A stretch of DNA of 64,000 nt from Desmodus rotundus (GCF_022682495.2 NC_071398.1:31685426-31749425), one strand, 5' to 3'. Shown: positions 48,038 to 59,760, numbered from the stretch's first letter. Made by a program: numbers and translations. The notes: a model not told the origin generated them from the sequence alone.

Positions 48038-49850
48038 TGTAATACTAGTTTTGTGGTAATAAACTCCTTTAGCTTTTTCTTGTCTAAATGATGATCGCTT
48101 TGCTGGGTAGAGCATTTTAATTGTGATGTGTGTTGGTGTGAGCCTCTTTGTTGGATCATGTTTTTTATCCACTTTGCCAACCTCTATGTTTTGATCAGAG
48201 AGTTTAACCCATTTATATTTAAAGTAATTACTGGTAAGTAGGGACTTGTGTCATCCTGCTTTTTGTTTCCTTTATGCCTTGTAGCTTTTTATGTCCCTCA
48301 TTTCCTGCATTACCTCCTTCTTTTCTGTTTAGTTGATTTCTTGTGAAGTATTTAAATTTCCTTCTCATTTTTTGTGTATATTCTATAATTTTTTATGGTT
48401 ACCACGAGGGTTACATTTAATATCCTAAAATTATAACACTAATTTGAATCTATAACAGCTTAATTTCAATAACTTACAAAAGCTCTTCTTCTTTACTGCT
48501 CCAACCCCACCTTTTTCGGTTGTTGATGTCACAGAATTACATCTCTATACACTGTGTGCCCCAAACCATAAACTAATTATTTTAAATGTCTTAGTCTCCC
48601 AAAATTATGTAGAAAACAAGATTTGGAGTTACAAACCAAAGTTTGTAATGCTAGTTCTTACACTAGTAATTGTTTTCTTCTTTCTTTAAAAGTGTTAGCC
48701 TCTTAATCATGTAAAACACAAAAAGTGCAATTATAAACCATTGTTATAATAATACTAGCTATTATAATTGCCTATGTACTAACCTTCATTGAGATATTTA
48801 TTTCTCCATACAGCTTCAGGTTACTGTCTAGTGTTCTTTCTTTTCATCTCCAGGACTCCCACAAACATTTCTTGCAGAGCAGGTCTAAAGGTCACCAACT
48901 CCCTCACCTTTTGTTTATCTGGGCATGTGTTAATTTCTCCCTCACTTTTGAAGGACAGCTGTACTGGATATAGGATTCTTGGTTGACAGGGTTTTTTTTA
49001 CTTTTAGCACTTTGAACATACCCATGCATTGCCTTCTGGCTTCCCAGGTTTCTGATGAGAAATCTTGTTCAGGATCCCTTGTATGTGATGATGCTTCTCT
49101 CTTGCTGTTTTCAAGATTCAGTCTTTCTCTTTTGAAGTTTGACTACAGTGTGTCTTGGCATGGGACTTTCTTAGTTTATCTTATTTGGAATTCCTTCAGC
49201 TTCTTGGATGTTTATATTCACGGATTTCATTAAATGTGGGAAGCTTTTTTTTGGCCACTGTTTTTTCAAATATCCTCTCTCTTCTTTTGGGACTTGCCCA
49301 ATGCATATGTTGATCTGCTTGATGGTATCCCACAGGTCCCTTAAGCTCTGTTTGTTTTTCTTCAGTCCTTCTTCTTTCCGTTCCTCAACTCAATAATTTC
49401 CATTGTCTTATCTTCAAATTTGCTGATTTTTTCTTCTGCCCACTCACATCTACCTTTGAATCTGTCAAGTAAGTTTTTCATTTCATTTCTTGTACTTTAC
49501 AGCTTCAGAATTTTTTGAGGTTTTCTCTCTCTCAATTGATAGTTCCATTTTGTTTATACATTGTTTTGTTTTGTTTTTTATTTCCTTCACATTTTTTTCA
49601 GGTCTTTCAGCATCATTAAGACAGCTGTTTTAAAGACTCTGTCTGGTATATTTTCCATTAAGTCTTTTTCAGGGATAGTTTCTGTTGATTATTTTTACCT
49701 TTGAATGATCCACACTTCTCTATTGCTTTGTATACCTTGTAATTTTTGTTGAACACTGGACATTTGGATCTAATAATGTGGTAATAATAGGAGTCAGATT
49801 CACCACCTTCCCCAGGGTTTGCTGGGTTTTATTATTGTTTTTATTTTTAA
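48038..49850 (-). mobile_element. Old LINE-1/HAL1 remnants, antisense
   Basis: Decayed reverse-complement LINE-1: 48160-48560 (TTTAAAGTAATTACTGGTAA, CCTTGTAGCTTTTTATGTCC, GATGTCACAGAATTACATC) and 48930-49800 (GGACAGCTGTACTGGATATA, TTCTGATGAGAAATCTTGTT, TGATGGTATCCCACAGGTCC), the latter resembling an old ORF1-type region. No coding capacity. Confidence 0.75.
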
Positions 49851-51750
49851 GTATATTTCTTATTCTATTACAGTTGTCCCATTTTTTCATTCCCTTTATC
49901 CCCCTCTACCTAGTACCCCCATTCCCTCCAGCATCCCCCCCTTAGTTCATGTCCATGGGTTGTACATATAAGTTCTTTGGCTTCCCTATTTCCTACACTA
50001 TTCTTAACCTCCCCCTGTGTATTTTGTACCTACCATTTATGCTTCTTATTCTCTGTACCTTTTTCCCCATTCTCCCCCTTGCTCCTCCCCACTGATAACC
50101 CTCCATGTGATCTCCATTTCTGTGATTCTGTTCCTGTTCTGGTTATTTGCTTAGTTTGTTTTTGGTTTTGGCTTTTTTAAGTTCAGTTGTTGATAGCTGT
50201 GAGTTTGTTATCATTTTACTGTTCATAGCTTTGATCATCTTCTTTTTCTTAGATAAGTCCCTTTAACATTTCATATATAGTAAGGACTTGGTGATGATGA
50301 ACTCCTTTAACTTGACCTTATCTGAGAAGCACTTTATCTGCCCTTCCATTCTAAATGAAAGCTTTGCTGGATAGAGTAATCCTGGATGTAGGTCCTTGCC
50401 TTTCATGACTTGGAACACTTCTTTCCAGCCCATTCTTCCCTGCAAGGTTTCTTTTAAGAAATCAGCTGACAGTCTTATGGGAATTCCTTTGTAGGTAACT
50501 GTGTCCTTTTCTCTTGCTGCTTCTAAGATTCTCTCCTTTTCTTTAATCTTGGCTAATGTAATTATGATGTGCCTTGGTGTTTGCTTCTTAGGGTCCAACT
50601 TCTTTGGGACTCTCTGAGCTTCCTGGACTTCCTGGAAGTCTATTTCCTTTGCCAGATTGGGGAAGTTCTCCTTCATTATTTTTTCAGGTAAGTTTTCAAT
50701 TTGTTGCTCTTCCTCTTCTTCTGGCATTCATATGATTCAGATGCTCGAACGTTTCAAGATGTCCTGGAGGTTCCTAAGCCTCTCATCTTTTTTTTTTTTT
50801 GAATTCTTGTTTCTTCATTCTGTTCTGGTTGAATGTTTATTTGTTCCTTTTGCTCCAAACCATTGATTTGAGTCCCCGTTTCCTTCCCATCACTGTTGGT
50901 TCCCTGGACATTTTCCTTTATTTCACTTTTCATAGCCATCACTTTTTCCTCTATTTTGTGACCATACTCAACCATTTCTGTGAGCATCCTGATTACCAGT
51001 GTTTTGAACTCTGCATCTGATAGGTAGGCTATCTCTTCATCACTTAGTTGTATTTTTTCTAGAGCTTTGTTCTGTTCTTTCATTTGGGCCATATTTTTTT
51101 GTCTTGGAGTGCCTGTTACATAGTAAGGGAAAGAGCCTTAGGTATTTGCCCGGATGGGGCCACCCACTTTGCTGTGTTGTGGTGCTTTATGTGGGGAGGG
51201 GTCAGAGAGGGAACAATCCCACTTGTTCAGCTCTCAGTTAGCTTTCAGTCACTTCCTCCACTACCCACAAGCAAATTGGGCCCTTCTGGTACTGATTCTC
51301 GGGTGGGTGGTTTTGCATACCTTCTAGGACCCTGTGGGTCTCTCCAATGAACTCTTCTGTGAGGCTGGGAGTTTCTCCTGCCTCCTCAACTCCCACAGGT
51401 TTTTTCAGTCAGAAGTTTTGAGGCTTCATTTCCCTGTGCTGAAACCCTGGGTTGGTAGGTCTGTCTCCCTCCCCAGTTGTTCCTCCTGGTTTATGTGCAC
51501 GCAAATGTGGGACTTCCTGGTCTACCAGCTGCTGCCTTGCTGTGAGTCCTCTCCATCCTGGCTGCAGATCTCCACCCCTCCTACTGGTCTGGATGAATGT
51601 TTCTTCTTTAACTTCTTGGTTATCAGACTTCCAAACAGTCAATTTTCAGGAAGTTCTGTTTGTTTTTTGCTTTTAAGTTGGTTGATATCCTTTTGGTTGT
51701 GGAAGGAAGCAAAGCGCATCTACCCTCACCTCACTCTTGGCCAGAAGTCT
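49850..51750 (-). mobile_element. HAL1-like retrotransposon copy 7, antisense
   Basis: The 3' end lies near 49855 (ATTTCTTATTCTATTACAGT..), then ORF1 in reverse, and the 5' end near 51748 (..CACTCTTGGCCAGAAG). ORF1 starts at 51092 (MAQMKEQNKALEKIQLSDEE, retaining the canonical ATGGCC start) and is open to 50754, then frameshifts; the rest is open at 50727-50263. The C-terminal domain is complete, with no 47-codon deletion. No ORF2. Target duplications are not clear. Confidence 0.85.
50263..51092 (-). pseudogene. HAL1-like ORF1 with one frameshift (copy 7)
   Basis: The N-terminal part (112 codons to ..RGLGTSRTS) and the C-terminal part (from MPEEEEEQQIENLPEKIMKE through VTYKGIPIRLSADFLKETLQ to the end) are in different frames, separated by a shift in the short spacer around 50728-50815, near the T-run at 50790-50801 on the plus strand. 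Otherwise nearly intact. The protein has diverged noticeably from copies 2-4. Confidence 0.8.
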
Positions 51751-51759
51751 ATTTAATAT

Positions 51760-53378
51760 TTTTATATATTGATTGTTATATGCTGTTTCTGTGCTGAGGG
51801 TCAGCCTGAGGTGTAAAGTTAGGCCTTCTTATGTCTTTCCTGGGCCTTTCCTTGGACATGTGCCGTCACTTTCTAATTTCCCCTATAAATCCAGTTGTTT
51901 TTAATGGGCTCCTGCAGGTTGTGTGTGTGCTGCTCCAGGAACACATGCACAGCTGCCGAACATGGGCTGGGATGGAACATGGGTAGACATTACTGTACTG
52001 AGAGCTGAGAATGATCAAAATTAATTGCAATTTACTGTCCAAGCCTTCCACTGGAAGTTGCCTGCATTCAACAGACTCCAGAGTTCCAAAATAGTTACAT
52101 CAGACAGACAAGCAAGCGCCCAGGCACTTGTCCAGGTAGGGAGACAGATTCCTGTGCTTCCTGCTCTGCCAGCTTCCCCTCAGGCTGTTCATTTTCCTGC
52201 TGTTGAGTTTTGAGACATCTTTGTTAGACATATTTGTCAATATTTTCTCCTAGTCTGTGGCTTGTCTTTTAATTCTCTTGTATTTCACAGAGCAAATTTT
52301 TTTTAGTTTTGGTATAATCTAATTTATCTTTTTTTTCTCCATTTACGGATCATGCTTTTGTGATCTCTAAGAACTCCTTTTCTACTCCAGGTCACAAAAA
52401 TTTTCTCCTCGCATTTCTCCTGAGTTTTATAGTTTTACAGTTTACGTTTGTATCTATGATGCAACTTGAGTGAGTTTTTGCATAAAATGTGAGGTTTAGG
52501 TGGAGATGCATATGATTATCCAGTTTAAAAGGCTACACTTTTTTCATTGAGTCACTGTTGCAACTTTGTTACAATTGATTGTACATAGTTGAACAGGTCT
52601 GTACATGGGTTATATGTTCTCTCCAATTGATCTGTGTGTTTGTTCCTCTGCCAATACCACTGTCTTGACTGCTATGGCTTTATAGTAAGTTTCTGAATTG
52701 AAGTGTTACTCTACCAACTTTATCTCTACCAATTGAAGTGTTACTCTACCAAGTTCAAAGTTGTTTTGGCTATTCTAGATCCTTTGCCTGCCCATACCAA
52801 TTTTAGAAATAATGTGTCTATATTTATAAAAAAGTCCTTTTGGAATCAATCAAAATTACATTAAATATATAGATCAACATAGAGAGAATTAACATTGTTA
52901 GTAGGATGAGTCTTCCAATCCGTGAACACAGTAGGTCTCTCCATTTATTTATGTCTATGTTGGGGTTTTTGTTTTTTTCTAATTGTTCATTGCTAGTTTA
53001 TAGAAATACAGTTGATTTTAGTGTTTGACTTCATATCCTTTAGTAACCTTGTTAAATTCACTTACTAGTTTTATGAGATTTTGTAGATTTCCCAAATTTT
53101 CCCAAATACGTGTATCAATTATGTTTTTTGCAAATAGAAAATTTTATTTCTTTCTTTCCAGGCTGCATGCCTTTTATTTCTTCTTCTTGCCTTATTGCCC
53201 TGACTAGCATTTCCAGTATGATGGCAAATAGGAACATGGAGCATGGATACTCATGTCTGGTTTTGGATCTTATGAGGAAAGTATTTGGTCATTCACTGTT
53301 AAGCATGTCATTAGCTGTAGGTTTTTTGTATATTTCATTCTTTTTATGATATGCTGAGAGTTTTTATCATGAATAGAT
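51760..53378 (-). mobile_element. Old LINE-1 ORF2, antisense
   Basis: 52210-53378 reads as reverse-complement LINE-1 (ATTTGTCAATATTTTCTCCT, TCTGTGGCTTGTCTTTTAAT, TGACTGCTATGGCTTTATAG, GCTGTAGGTTTTTTGTATAT). It was split by copy 8 and resumes at 56646. 51760-52210 is unassigned. Confidence 0.75.
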
Positions 53379-53758
53379 GTTGTATGTTTTTTTTTTTCAC
53401 TGTACTTTTAAAATCTTTTTTTATCACAGTTGACATACATTATTATATTAGTTTCAGATGTATACCCCAGTGATTAGACATTACATAACTTAATAAGTGA
53501 TCATCTCAATAAATCTTGCACCATTTGATACCATATGTAGTTATTAGACTATTACTGACTATATTCTTTATTCTGTACTTTACAACCCATGGCTACTCTG
53601 TAACAATCATTTTCTTCTTAATCCCTTCACCTTTTTCACCCATCCCCCAAACCTCTTCCCATCTGGTAACTATCAAAACATTCTCTATATGTATGGTTTT
53701 GTTTCTGTTCTGCTTGTTCATTTATTTTGTTTTTCAGATTCAGTTATTGATAGATATA

Positions 53759-53780
53759 GATATATATATATATATATATT
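53759..53780. repeat. (TA)n microsatellite
   Basis: About eleven TA units in the 3' UTR of copy 8. Confidence 0.9.
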
Positions 53781-54869
53781 TATTGCCATTTTATTGTTCA
53801 TATTTTTGATCTACTTCTTAAAGAAGACCTTTAGTTTAACATTTCATGATACCAGTTGGTGGTGATGAACTCCTTTAGCTTTTTCTTGTCTGGGAAACCC
53901 TTCATCTGTCCTTCAATTCTAACTGATAGCTTTGCTGGGTAGAGTAATCATGGTTCTAGGTTCTTGCTTTTCATCACTTTGAATATTTCCTGCCAATCCC
54001 TTCTGACCTGCAGTTTATTTTGAATAATCAGCTGACAGTCCATAGGAGCTCCCTTTTAGGTAACTAACTACTTTTCTGTTGTTGCTTTTAAGATTTTCTC
54101 TTTGTCTTTAACCGTTTGCATTTTAATTATGATGTGTCTAGGTCTGGGCCTATTTGGGTTCATCCTGTTTAGGACTCTTTGCAACTCCTAGGCTCATGTG
54201 TGTATTTCTCTCACCAAGTTTGGGAGGTTTTCACTCATTATTTTTTTCAAATAGGTTTCAATTTCTTGCTGTCTCTCTTCTCCTTTCGGCACCCCCATGA
54301 TGTGAATGTAGGTACACTTGAAATTGTGCCAGAGGCTCCTTACACTGTCCTCAATTTTGGGGGGTTCTTTTTGCCTTTTGCTTTTCTGATTGGGTGTTTT
54401 TTGCTTCCTTATATTCCAAAACACTGATTTGATTCTTGTCTTCATCCACTCTACTGTTGATTCCCTGTAAATTTATTCTTCATTTCAATTAGTGTACCCT
54501 TCATTTCTGACTGGTTCTTTTTTATGATGTTTAGGTTCTCACTAAGTTCACTGAGCATCCTATAACCAGTGTTTTGAGTTCTGCATCTAATAGAGTGCTT
54601 GTCTCCATTTTGTTTAGTTCTCTGTTTTTGGAGTTTTGTTCTGTTCTTTCATTTGGGCCATGTTTCTTTGTCTTATCATTTTTGCAGCCTCCCTGTGTTT
54701 GCTTCTCTGTATGAGGTGGACCCAAAGAAAATAGAATTATGTTCTGGAGGGCAGGCCTTTTGTAGTACAGGCTTTCCCTGCTAGGTGAATGTTATAGGAA
54801 CTCATCTGAATCAGTGTACCAATTGGCATTGTTGTGAGAGGCTGCATTTGGCTTCAGTGAATTTTTTTT

Positions 54870-55262
54870 GAAGACTCTTTCAAGGCATTTGCTCATTTCA
54901 CGATGGGTGATTTACGAGCACACCTGTCTACACCGTACTGAGTGTTCAGCAATTTTGCCTGAAAATGCATGATCCCCATGCCCGTATTCACCCAATCTCA
55001 TACCAAGAGACTTTTTTTTGTTTCCCCAGATGAAAAAAGTCCTCAAGGGGAAACATTTTGCTAAGCAGAAAACATCACAAGCAATAAAAGGCATCAAAAT
55101 CGATGAGTTCAAAAACTGTTTTTAAGCAGTGGAAAAAATGTCTCGATATATTACATCAAATGGAGAGTACTTTGAAGGTGACTGAAGTTTAAACATGTAA
55201 GAACAAATACACATTTTTTATAAATAAATTCTGGTTTGGGGGGTTCCCCCTTGTATTGGTTG
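54870..55262 (+). pseudogene. Mariner transposase C-terminal fragment and 3' TIR
   Basis: Conceptual translation with frame changes gives LSVQQF, then CFP-like residues, MKKVLKGKHFA, IKGIKIDEFKNCF and SNGEYFEGD. This is the end of a Tc1/mariner transposase (region of the third catalytic Asp and the conserved C-terminal GEYFEGD). It is followed by TAAATAAATTCTGGTTTGGGGGGTTCCCCCTTGTA, which looks like the 3' terminal repeat. The 5' part is missing and stops are present, so it is inactive. The 5' boundary is approximate. Confidence 0.75.
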
Positions 55263-56645
55263 AGCTGCTACGTCTCCCAGGCTTGGTAGAATGGCCTAAT
55301 GTGTAGGGTTCTGTAGGGTCCAGTGGCACAGCCTTCCCTATCACCCAAGTTGGGTACTCGAGGTATGCCCACTGTGTGGGCTGAGTACACCTTTCCTTTT
55401 ATAGTTGAGCTTTGGCTGCTGTTGTCATGTCAATGGGAGGTATTTACCTACACTGATCAGCTGCAGGTACTGGCTATGACCACTGACCACCATGGAGGAT
55501 CAGCTATGCAAAGGTCCACCCGACAGAGCCAGACTTGCTTCAGCAGACTTGAATCCACCCCTTGAGTGTGTTGCTTGTGGAGGTGGTTGGATGGTTGTGC
55601 TTCAGTGTATTTGAAGCTTTCCACTGGGTGCACTGGCTCTGGGGCCTCCAGGAGGTGCAGGCCAAGGTCTGCCTTCACCTGTGTTCTTCCCATGGCCACC
55701 TAGCATAAGCTACAAAGTGATCTGCACATGGCTGCTACTTATGTTGGACTTGGAGGTGCCCAGGCCAGGCCAAGCTGTAAACCAAGGCCTGCTGCTATTA
55801 GTGACAGCCTGCGGATACTTAATGAGAGGTATCAGGCATGCTGAGGCCAAATGCTGCTTGTTTGAGAGAATTTAGGAAAATCTGAAGCATGAGCCAAGAC
55901 CAACCATCTGTATGGAAAAGCCACTGAAAAAAAGCCCGAAAGTGGTTGGTTTGAGCCTCAGGGAATCACCAGGGTGGTGCAAACAGTATGAGCCATGTTG
56001 ATGGAGTCTCACATATGGTTCCCGCCTGCTGGCTATGTGGGGAGAGGGCTCATCAAAGGAGCAATGGCTACTGCCAGCACTTCTCTCTGGGAGAAAGCCC
56101 CTCCAGCTCTCACCCTGATGCCAAACAATTCACTTCCTCCCCATATCTCTGGTGCCTCTCAAGCTGCTTCCCCAGCACTGGAATTCAGAGGGAGCAAGTC
56201 TGAGTAAGAGTGGGCCCCTTAAAAGGAACTGCCTGGGGCTTCCAGAAGCCTTCATCTTCAGAAGCCTCAATCCCCACTGGTTCTTACAGCCAGAAGTTTG
56301 GGGTGCTTCTCTTTCTGGCACTGGAACCCTGGGTTGGGGGGTCCTGGTGTGGGGCTGGGACCCCTCACTCCTTAGAGGGGACCCCTGCAGCTGAGATGTC
56401 CCTCCCAACTTTTACCCACTACTCATGGGTGTTGGACCAGACTGTACTGTGTGTCTGCCCCTCTTACCAGTCTGTGTGGTGTCTTTAATTCCATAGTTGT
56501 AGGACCTTCATTCAGCTGGATTTCAGGTAGTTCTGAATGATGGTTGTCCGGTAGTTTAGTTGTAATTTTGATGTGGTTGTGAGAGGAGGCTAGCTGTGTT
56601 TACCTACACTGTCATGTTGATTGGAAGACCCCGTTGTATGTTTTT

Positions 56646-57449
56646 AGATGTTTTTCTGCATCAATTGGTTTTTCTTCATTAGGCTGCTAATATGGGATTA
56701 TATTGGTTGATTTTCTAATACTGAACCAACCTTGCATTACCAGGACAAACCCCACTTCTTTGTGGTGTATCATTTAATTTACATAGTGCTGGATTTGATT
56801 AGCTAACATTTCACTATGGATTTTTGCATCTGTGTTCATGAGGGATTCTGTCCTGTAGTTTCCTTGCACTTTTTTTGTCTGATTTGGGTATCTGTAATGC
56901 TTGCATCACAAAAATGAGTTGGGAAGAGTGTTCCCCCTTCTTCCATTTTTGGAAGACTTTGCATATAATTGGAGTTATGTATTTTTTTAATGTTTGATAG
57001 AATTTACCAGTGAAACCATTTGGGTCTAGAGGGGGGTCTTTTTTGGAAGATTTTAACTATATTCAACTTCTTTAATAGTTATAGGACTATTCAAGTCATG
57101 TACTATATTTCGGATAAGTTTTGGTAGATTGTGATTTTTTTTTTTTAGGAATTGGCCCATTTAAGTTGCTGGATTTATGTGCATACTTTTTCATAGAATC
57201 CCCTTACTAACCTCTTAACATAAGTAGAATCTGAAGTGATAACCTTCCCATTGATCATAGTGAGCATTCGTGCCTTCTGTTTCTTTTTTCTTTGTTATTC
57301 TTGCTGGAAGTTTGCCCATTTTTTTTATCTTTCTTCAAAGAACTAGCTTTTGGATTTATTAAATTTCCTTTATTGCTTTTCTCTTTGCAGAAAATATTAG
57401 TTTCAGTCTTTGTTTTTTTTCTGTTTGCTTTTTAATTTTTTTTCTCTTT
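56646..57449 (-). mobile_element. Old LINE-1 ORF2 (continued), antisense
   Basis: Resumes after copy 8 with TTTTTCTGCATCAATTGG, GAACCAACCTTGCATTACC, TGCATCTGTGTTCATGAGGG and GAATTTACCAGTGAAACCAT, all reverse-complement LINE-1 ORF2. It is interrupted at 57450 by the YBX1 pseudogene and resumes at 59273. Confidence 0.8.
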
Positions 57450-59033
57450 CTAGTTTCTTTTTTTATTACACAAAGACAAATATTTAAAACCTTTATTAAC
57501 AGGTGCTTGGAGTTTGTTGACATTTTTGAAAAAATTAAGTTGTAAACTCTTATTACAAATTAAAAATGTGGTTTTTAAAATCTCAACTTGACTAGACATG
57601 AAGCAATTTAAAAACCTTTAAAGGTGTATTGAGGAAAAAACAGGCCTTTTTAAAAAAATTTTTTATTGTTATTCAATTACAGTTGTCTGCATTTTCTCCC
57701 CATCCCTCCACCCCACCCCAGCCGAACCCACCTCCCTCCCCCACCTCCACCCTTCCCCTTGATTTTGTCCAGGCTTTTTAAAAAAATTGTCATTACCAAA
57801 AAGAGATGTCTTTAGTTAAAAGTAATAAAAACCCCATGCTGCAGAGATAATTCAGATAGTTCTAGCTGTCTGGTCAACAGGCAGAAAGCAGGCACTTAAG
57901 GTCTTCGGCTCCAATCTTTTGTTCGCTTCTCATTGCTGCAATTTGATACTCATTTCTTCCCGTTGGATCACTAAACCGGTGATGGTAGAGATGGTAAGCC
58001 AGAATTTGCTCAGCCTCAGGAGCGGGCAAGTTCTCAGCTGGTGGATCAGCTGCTTGTGTCTCTTTGCCATCTTGTGGTTTAGGGTTTTGCGGGGAGGATC
58101 TGCATCAGTAATTGAAGTTGTGAGGGTATAGACATTGAGGTGGCAGTTGACCTTAGTCTCATCTCCTTGATTCTCCTTATCTTCTACTTTGCCGTCTTCC
58201 CTAGGCTGTCTTACGGGAGGAGGGCCCCTGCAGAATCGTGGTCTATAGCCCCATACATGATCTGTCTCACTGGTCTACCTTGTTCTCCTGCACCTGGTTG
58301 TCGGCACCCTCCATCCCTTCTCCCCACACAGGAGAGGTGGAACGCTGTGGTCCACACTCACAGGGTTTCTGCTTGTAGTAAGGGGGATCCGTCTCTTGTG
58401 GTAGGGTCAGTGCTGTTGGGCCCAGCCTTCGGGAGCACGCTTCGATCCCTCATCCTTTTCCCCACTCTCACTGTTCTGGTAATTCTGCTGGTAATTGCAT
58501 GGGGGACCCCTGCGACGTGGACAGCATCCATAATGGTTACAGTCTGCTGCATATATACTGCCACCAGGCCTGTAACATTTGCTGCCTCTACACCCTTTTC
58601 TCCTGCAGCAACATCACACTCCACAGTCTCTCCACCCCCTACACTGTGAAGGTACTTCCTGGGGTTATCCTTGTTTACGGCAATCTGATAAACAAATATA
58701 TATTCCTCGGTATCATTCCTGTTGATGAAATAATATCTATTTCTTACATTAAACCATTTTACTGTTTCCAAAACCTTCGTCGTTGTGATCTTTTTGTCCC
58801 CTCTGGCAGGTGCTGCCAATGTGAGGCCACCAGGGCTGCTACTGTCTGCATGCGTGCCCGCGGTGCTTGGAGTCGGCAGCACTGGGAGCAGGGATGGTGG
58901 GCAGCTGCTGGGTCTCAGCCTCGCTGTTCATGGTTGCGGTGATGGTGACTGGGGCCACCACAGCAGTGGGGCTGCTCAGGGTTCTCTGGGGTCTGCTCTC
59001 TGCTCCCACTACTGATAGAACTTTTAGTTTCTT
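57450..59033 (-). pseudogene. YBX1P: YBX1 processed pseudogene
   Basis: Intronless, reverse-oriented copy of the Y-box binding protein 1 mRNA, including 5' UTR, coding part and 3' UTR. The ancestral start codon is at 58931 (ATGAACAGCGAGGCTGAGAC). A 174-codon frame (58882-58358) covers the cold-shock domain with [21 protein letters not shown]1 GYGFI has become RYYFI and RNP2 VFVHQ has become IFVYQ, which should abolish normal nucleic-acid binding. The ancestral stop near 58008 is mutated (TAA to CAA), and frameshifts separate the regions. Target repeats (CTAGTTTCTT at 57450; TTAGTTTCTT at 59024) lie in the host LINE-1. The 3' UTR is interrupted at 57642-57788. Confidence 0.92.
57642..57788 (-). 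mobile_element. LINE-1 3'-end fragment inserted in the YBX1 pseudogene
   Basis: About 110 bp of antisense LINE-1 tail (ATTCAATTACAGTTGTCTGC, CCCATCCCTCCACCCCACCC, CCTTGATTTTGTCC) between near-identical repeats AGGCCTTTTTAAAAAAATT (57642-57660) and AGGCTTTTTAAAAAAATT (57771-57788). It matches the sense fragment at 47763-47903. It post-dates the pseudogene. Confidence 0.85.
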
Positions 59034-59272
59034 TTCTTTTAATATTTATTTATTTTTAGAGAGAAGGGAGGGAGAAAGAGAGGGAGAGATACATCAACGT
59101 GTGAGAAATGTGTGAGAAATGTACATTGCTCCTTTGCCTCCCACACACCCCCAACACCTGGCCCACAACCCAGACATGCCCTGATTGGGAATTGAACCGG
59201 TGACTATTTGGTTCATAGGTGGGTAGTTAAGCCACTGAGCTACACCAGCTGGGGCCAAACTTCTAGTTTCTT
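59019..59272 (-). mobile_element. VES-like SINE E at the 5' edge of the YBX1 pseudogene
   Basis: A minus-strand SINE with target repeats AACTTTTAGTTTCTT (59019-59033) and AACTTCTAGTTTCTT (59258-59272). The plus strand ends CTACACCAGCTGGGGCC. It inserted exactly at the junction of pseudogene and LINE-1, reusing part of the pseudogene target repeat. Confidence 0.85.
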
Positions 59273-59760
59273 AAGGTGAAACTTTTAGGTCATTGATTTG
59301 AGACCTTTTCTCTTTTCTAGTACGTGCATTTAATGATACAAATTTCCCTCTAAACATTGCTTTAGCTATACCCTCACCAATGTTGATATGTTGTATTTTC
59401 ATTTCCATTCAATTAAAAATATTTTCTAATTTTCCTTAAGACTTCCTCTTTGACTCATGGATTATTTATAAGTGTGGTATTTATTTTCCAAGTGTTTAGT
59501 GATTCTTCTGTTATTGATTTTTTTACCTTATAGTCAGAAAACATACTTGATATGATTTCAGTTTGTTAAAAAAATTGTTAAGGTATGTTTTATAGCTCAG
59601 AATATGTGCTCCTGCTTGATGAGTGTTCTACTGGTTTGGATTGGAGTGTTAATGTCAATTAGATGCAGATGGTTAATGGTGTTGAGTTCTTCCACAGCCT
59701 TGCTGGTTTTCTGACTACTAATTCTTTTACTAAGTGAGGAGTGTTGAATTCTCCAACTAG
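59273..59760 (-). mobile_element. Old LINE-1 ORF2 (end of split copy), antisense
   Basis: TTGAGACCTTTTCTCTTTTC, CAAATTTCCCTCTAAACATT and GATTATTTATAAGTGTGGT are reverse-complement LINE-1. Together with 56646-57449 this shows one LINE-1 interrupted by the pseudogene. The 3' boundary is approximate. Confidence 0.75.

Larger units (their letters stand above)
53379..56645 (-). mobile_element. HAL1-like copy 8, older, with long 5' UTR, antisense
   Basis: Target duplication GTTGTATGTTTTT at 53379-53391 and 56633-56645 inside an old LINE-1. In reverse order it has a 3' UTR (53400-53820), a decayed ORF1 (53830-54660) and a roughly 1.5-kb 5' UTR of the long old LINE-1 (L1MA-like) type (55260-56630), with no ORF2. 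The 3' UTR runs directly into ORF1 C-terminal sequence. A mariner fragment sits in the 5' UTR. This is an older relative of the short-UTR copies 1-7. Confidence 0.8.

Noticed and set aside
49850..51750. Target-site duplication for HAL1-like copy 7
   Set aside because: Candidate AT-rich flanks (TATTTTTAAG and TATTTAATATT) are too simple to distinguish from background.
58140..58649. 169-codon plus-strand open frame
   Set aside because: It is the antisense shadow of the YBX1 pseudogene coding region.
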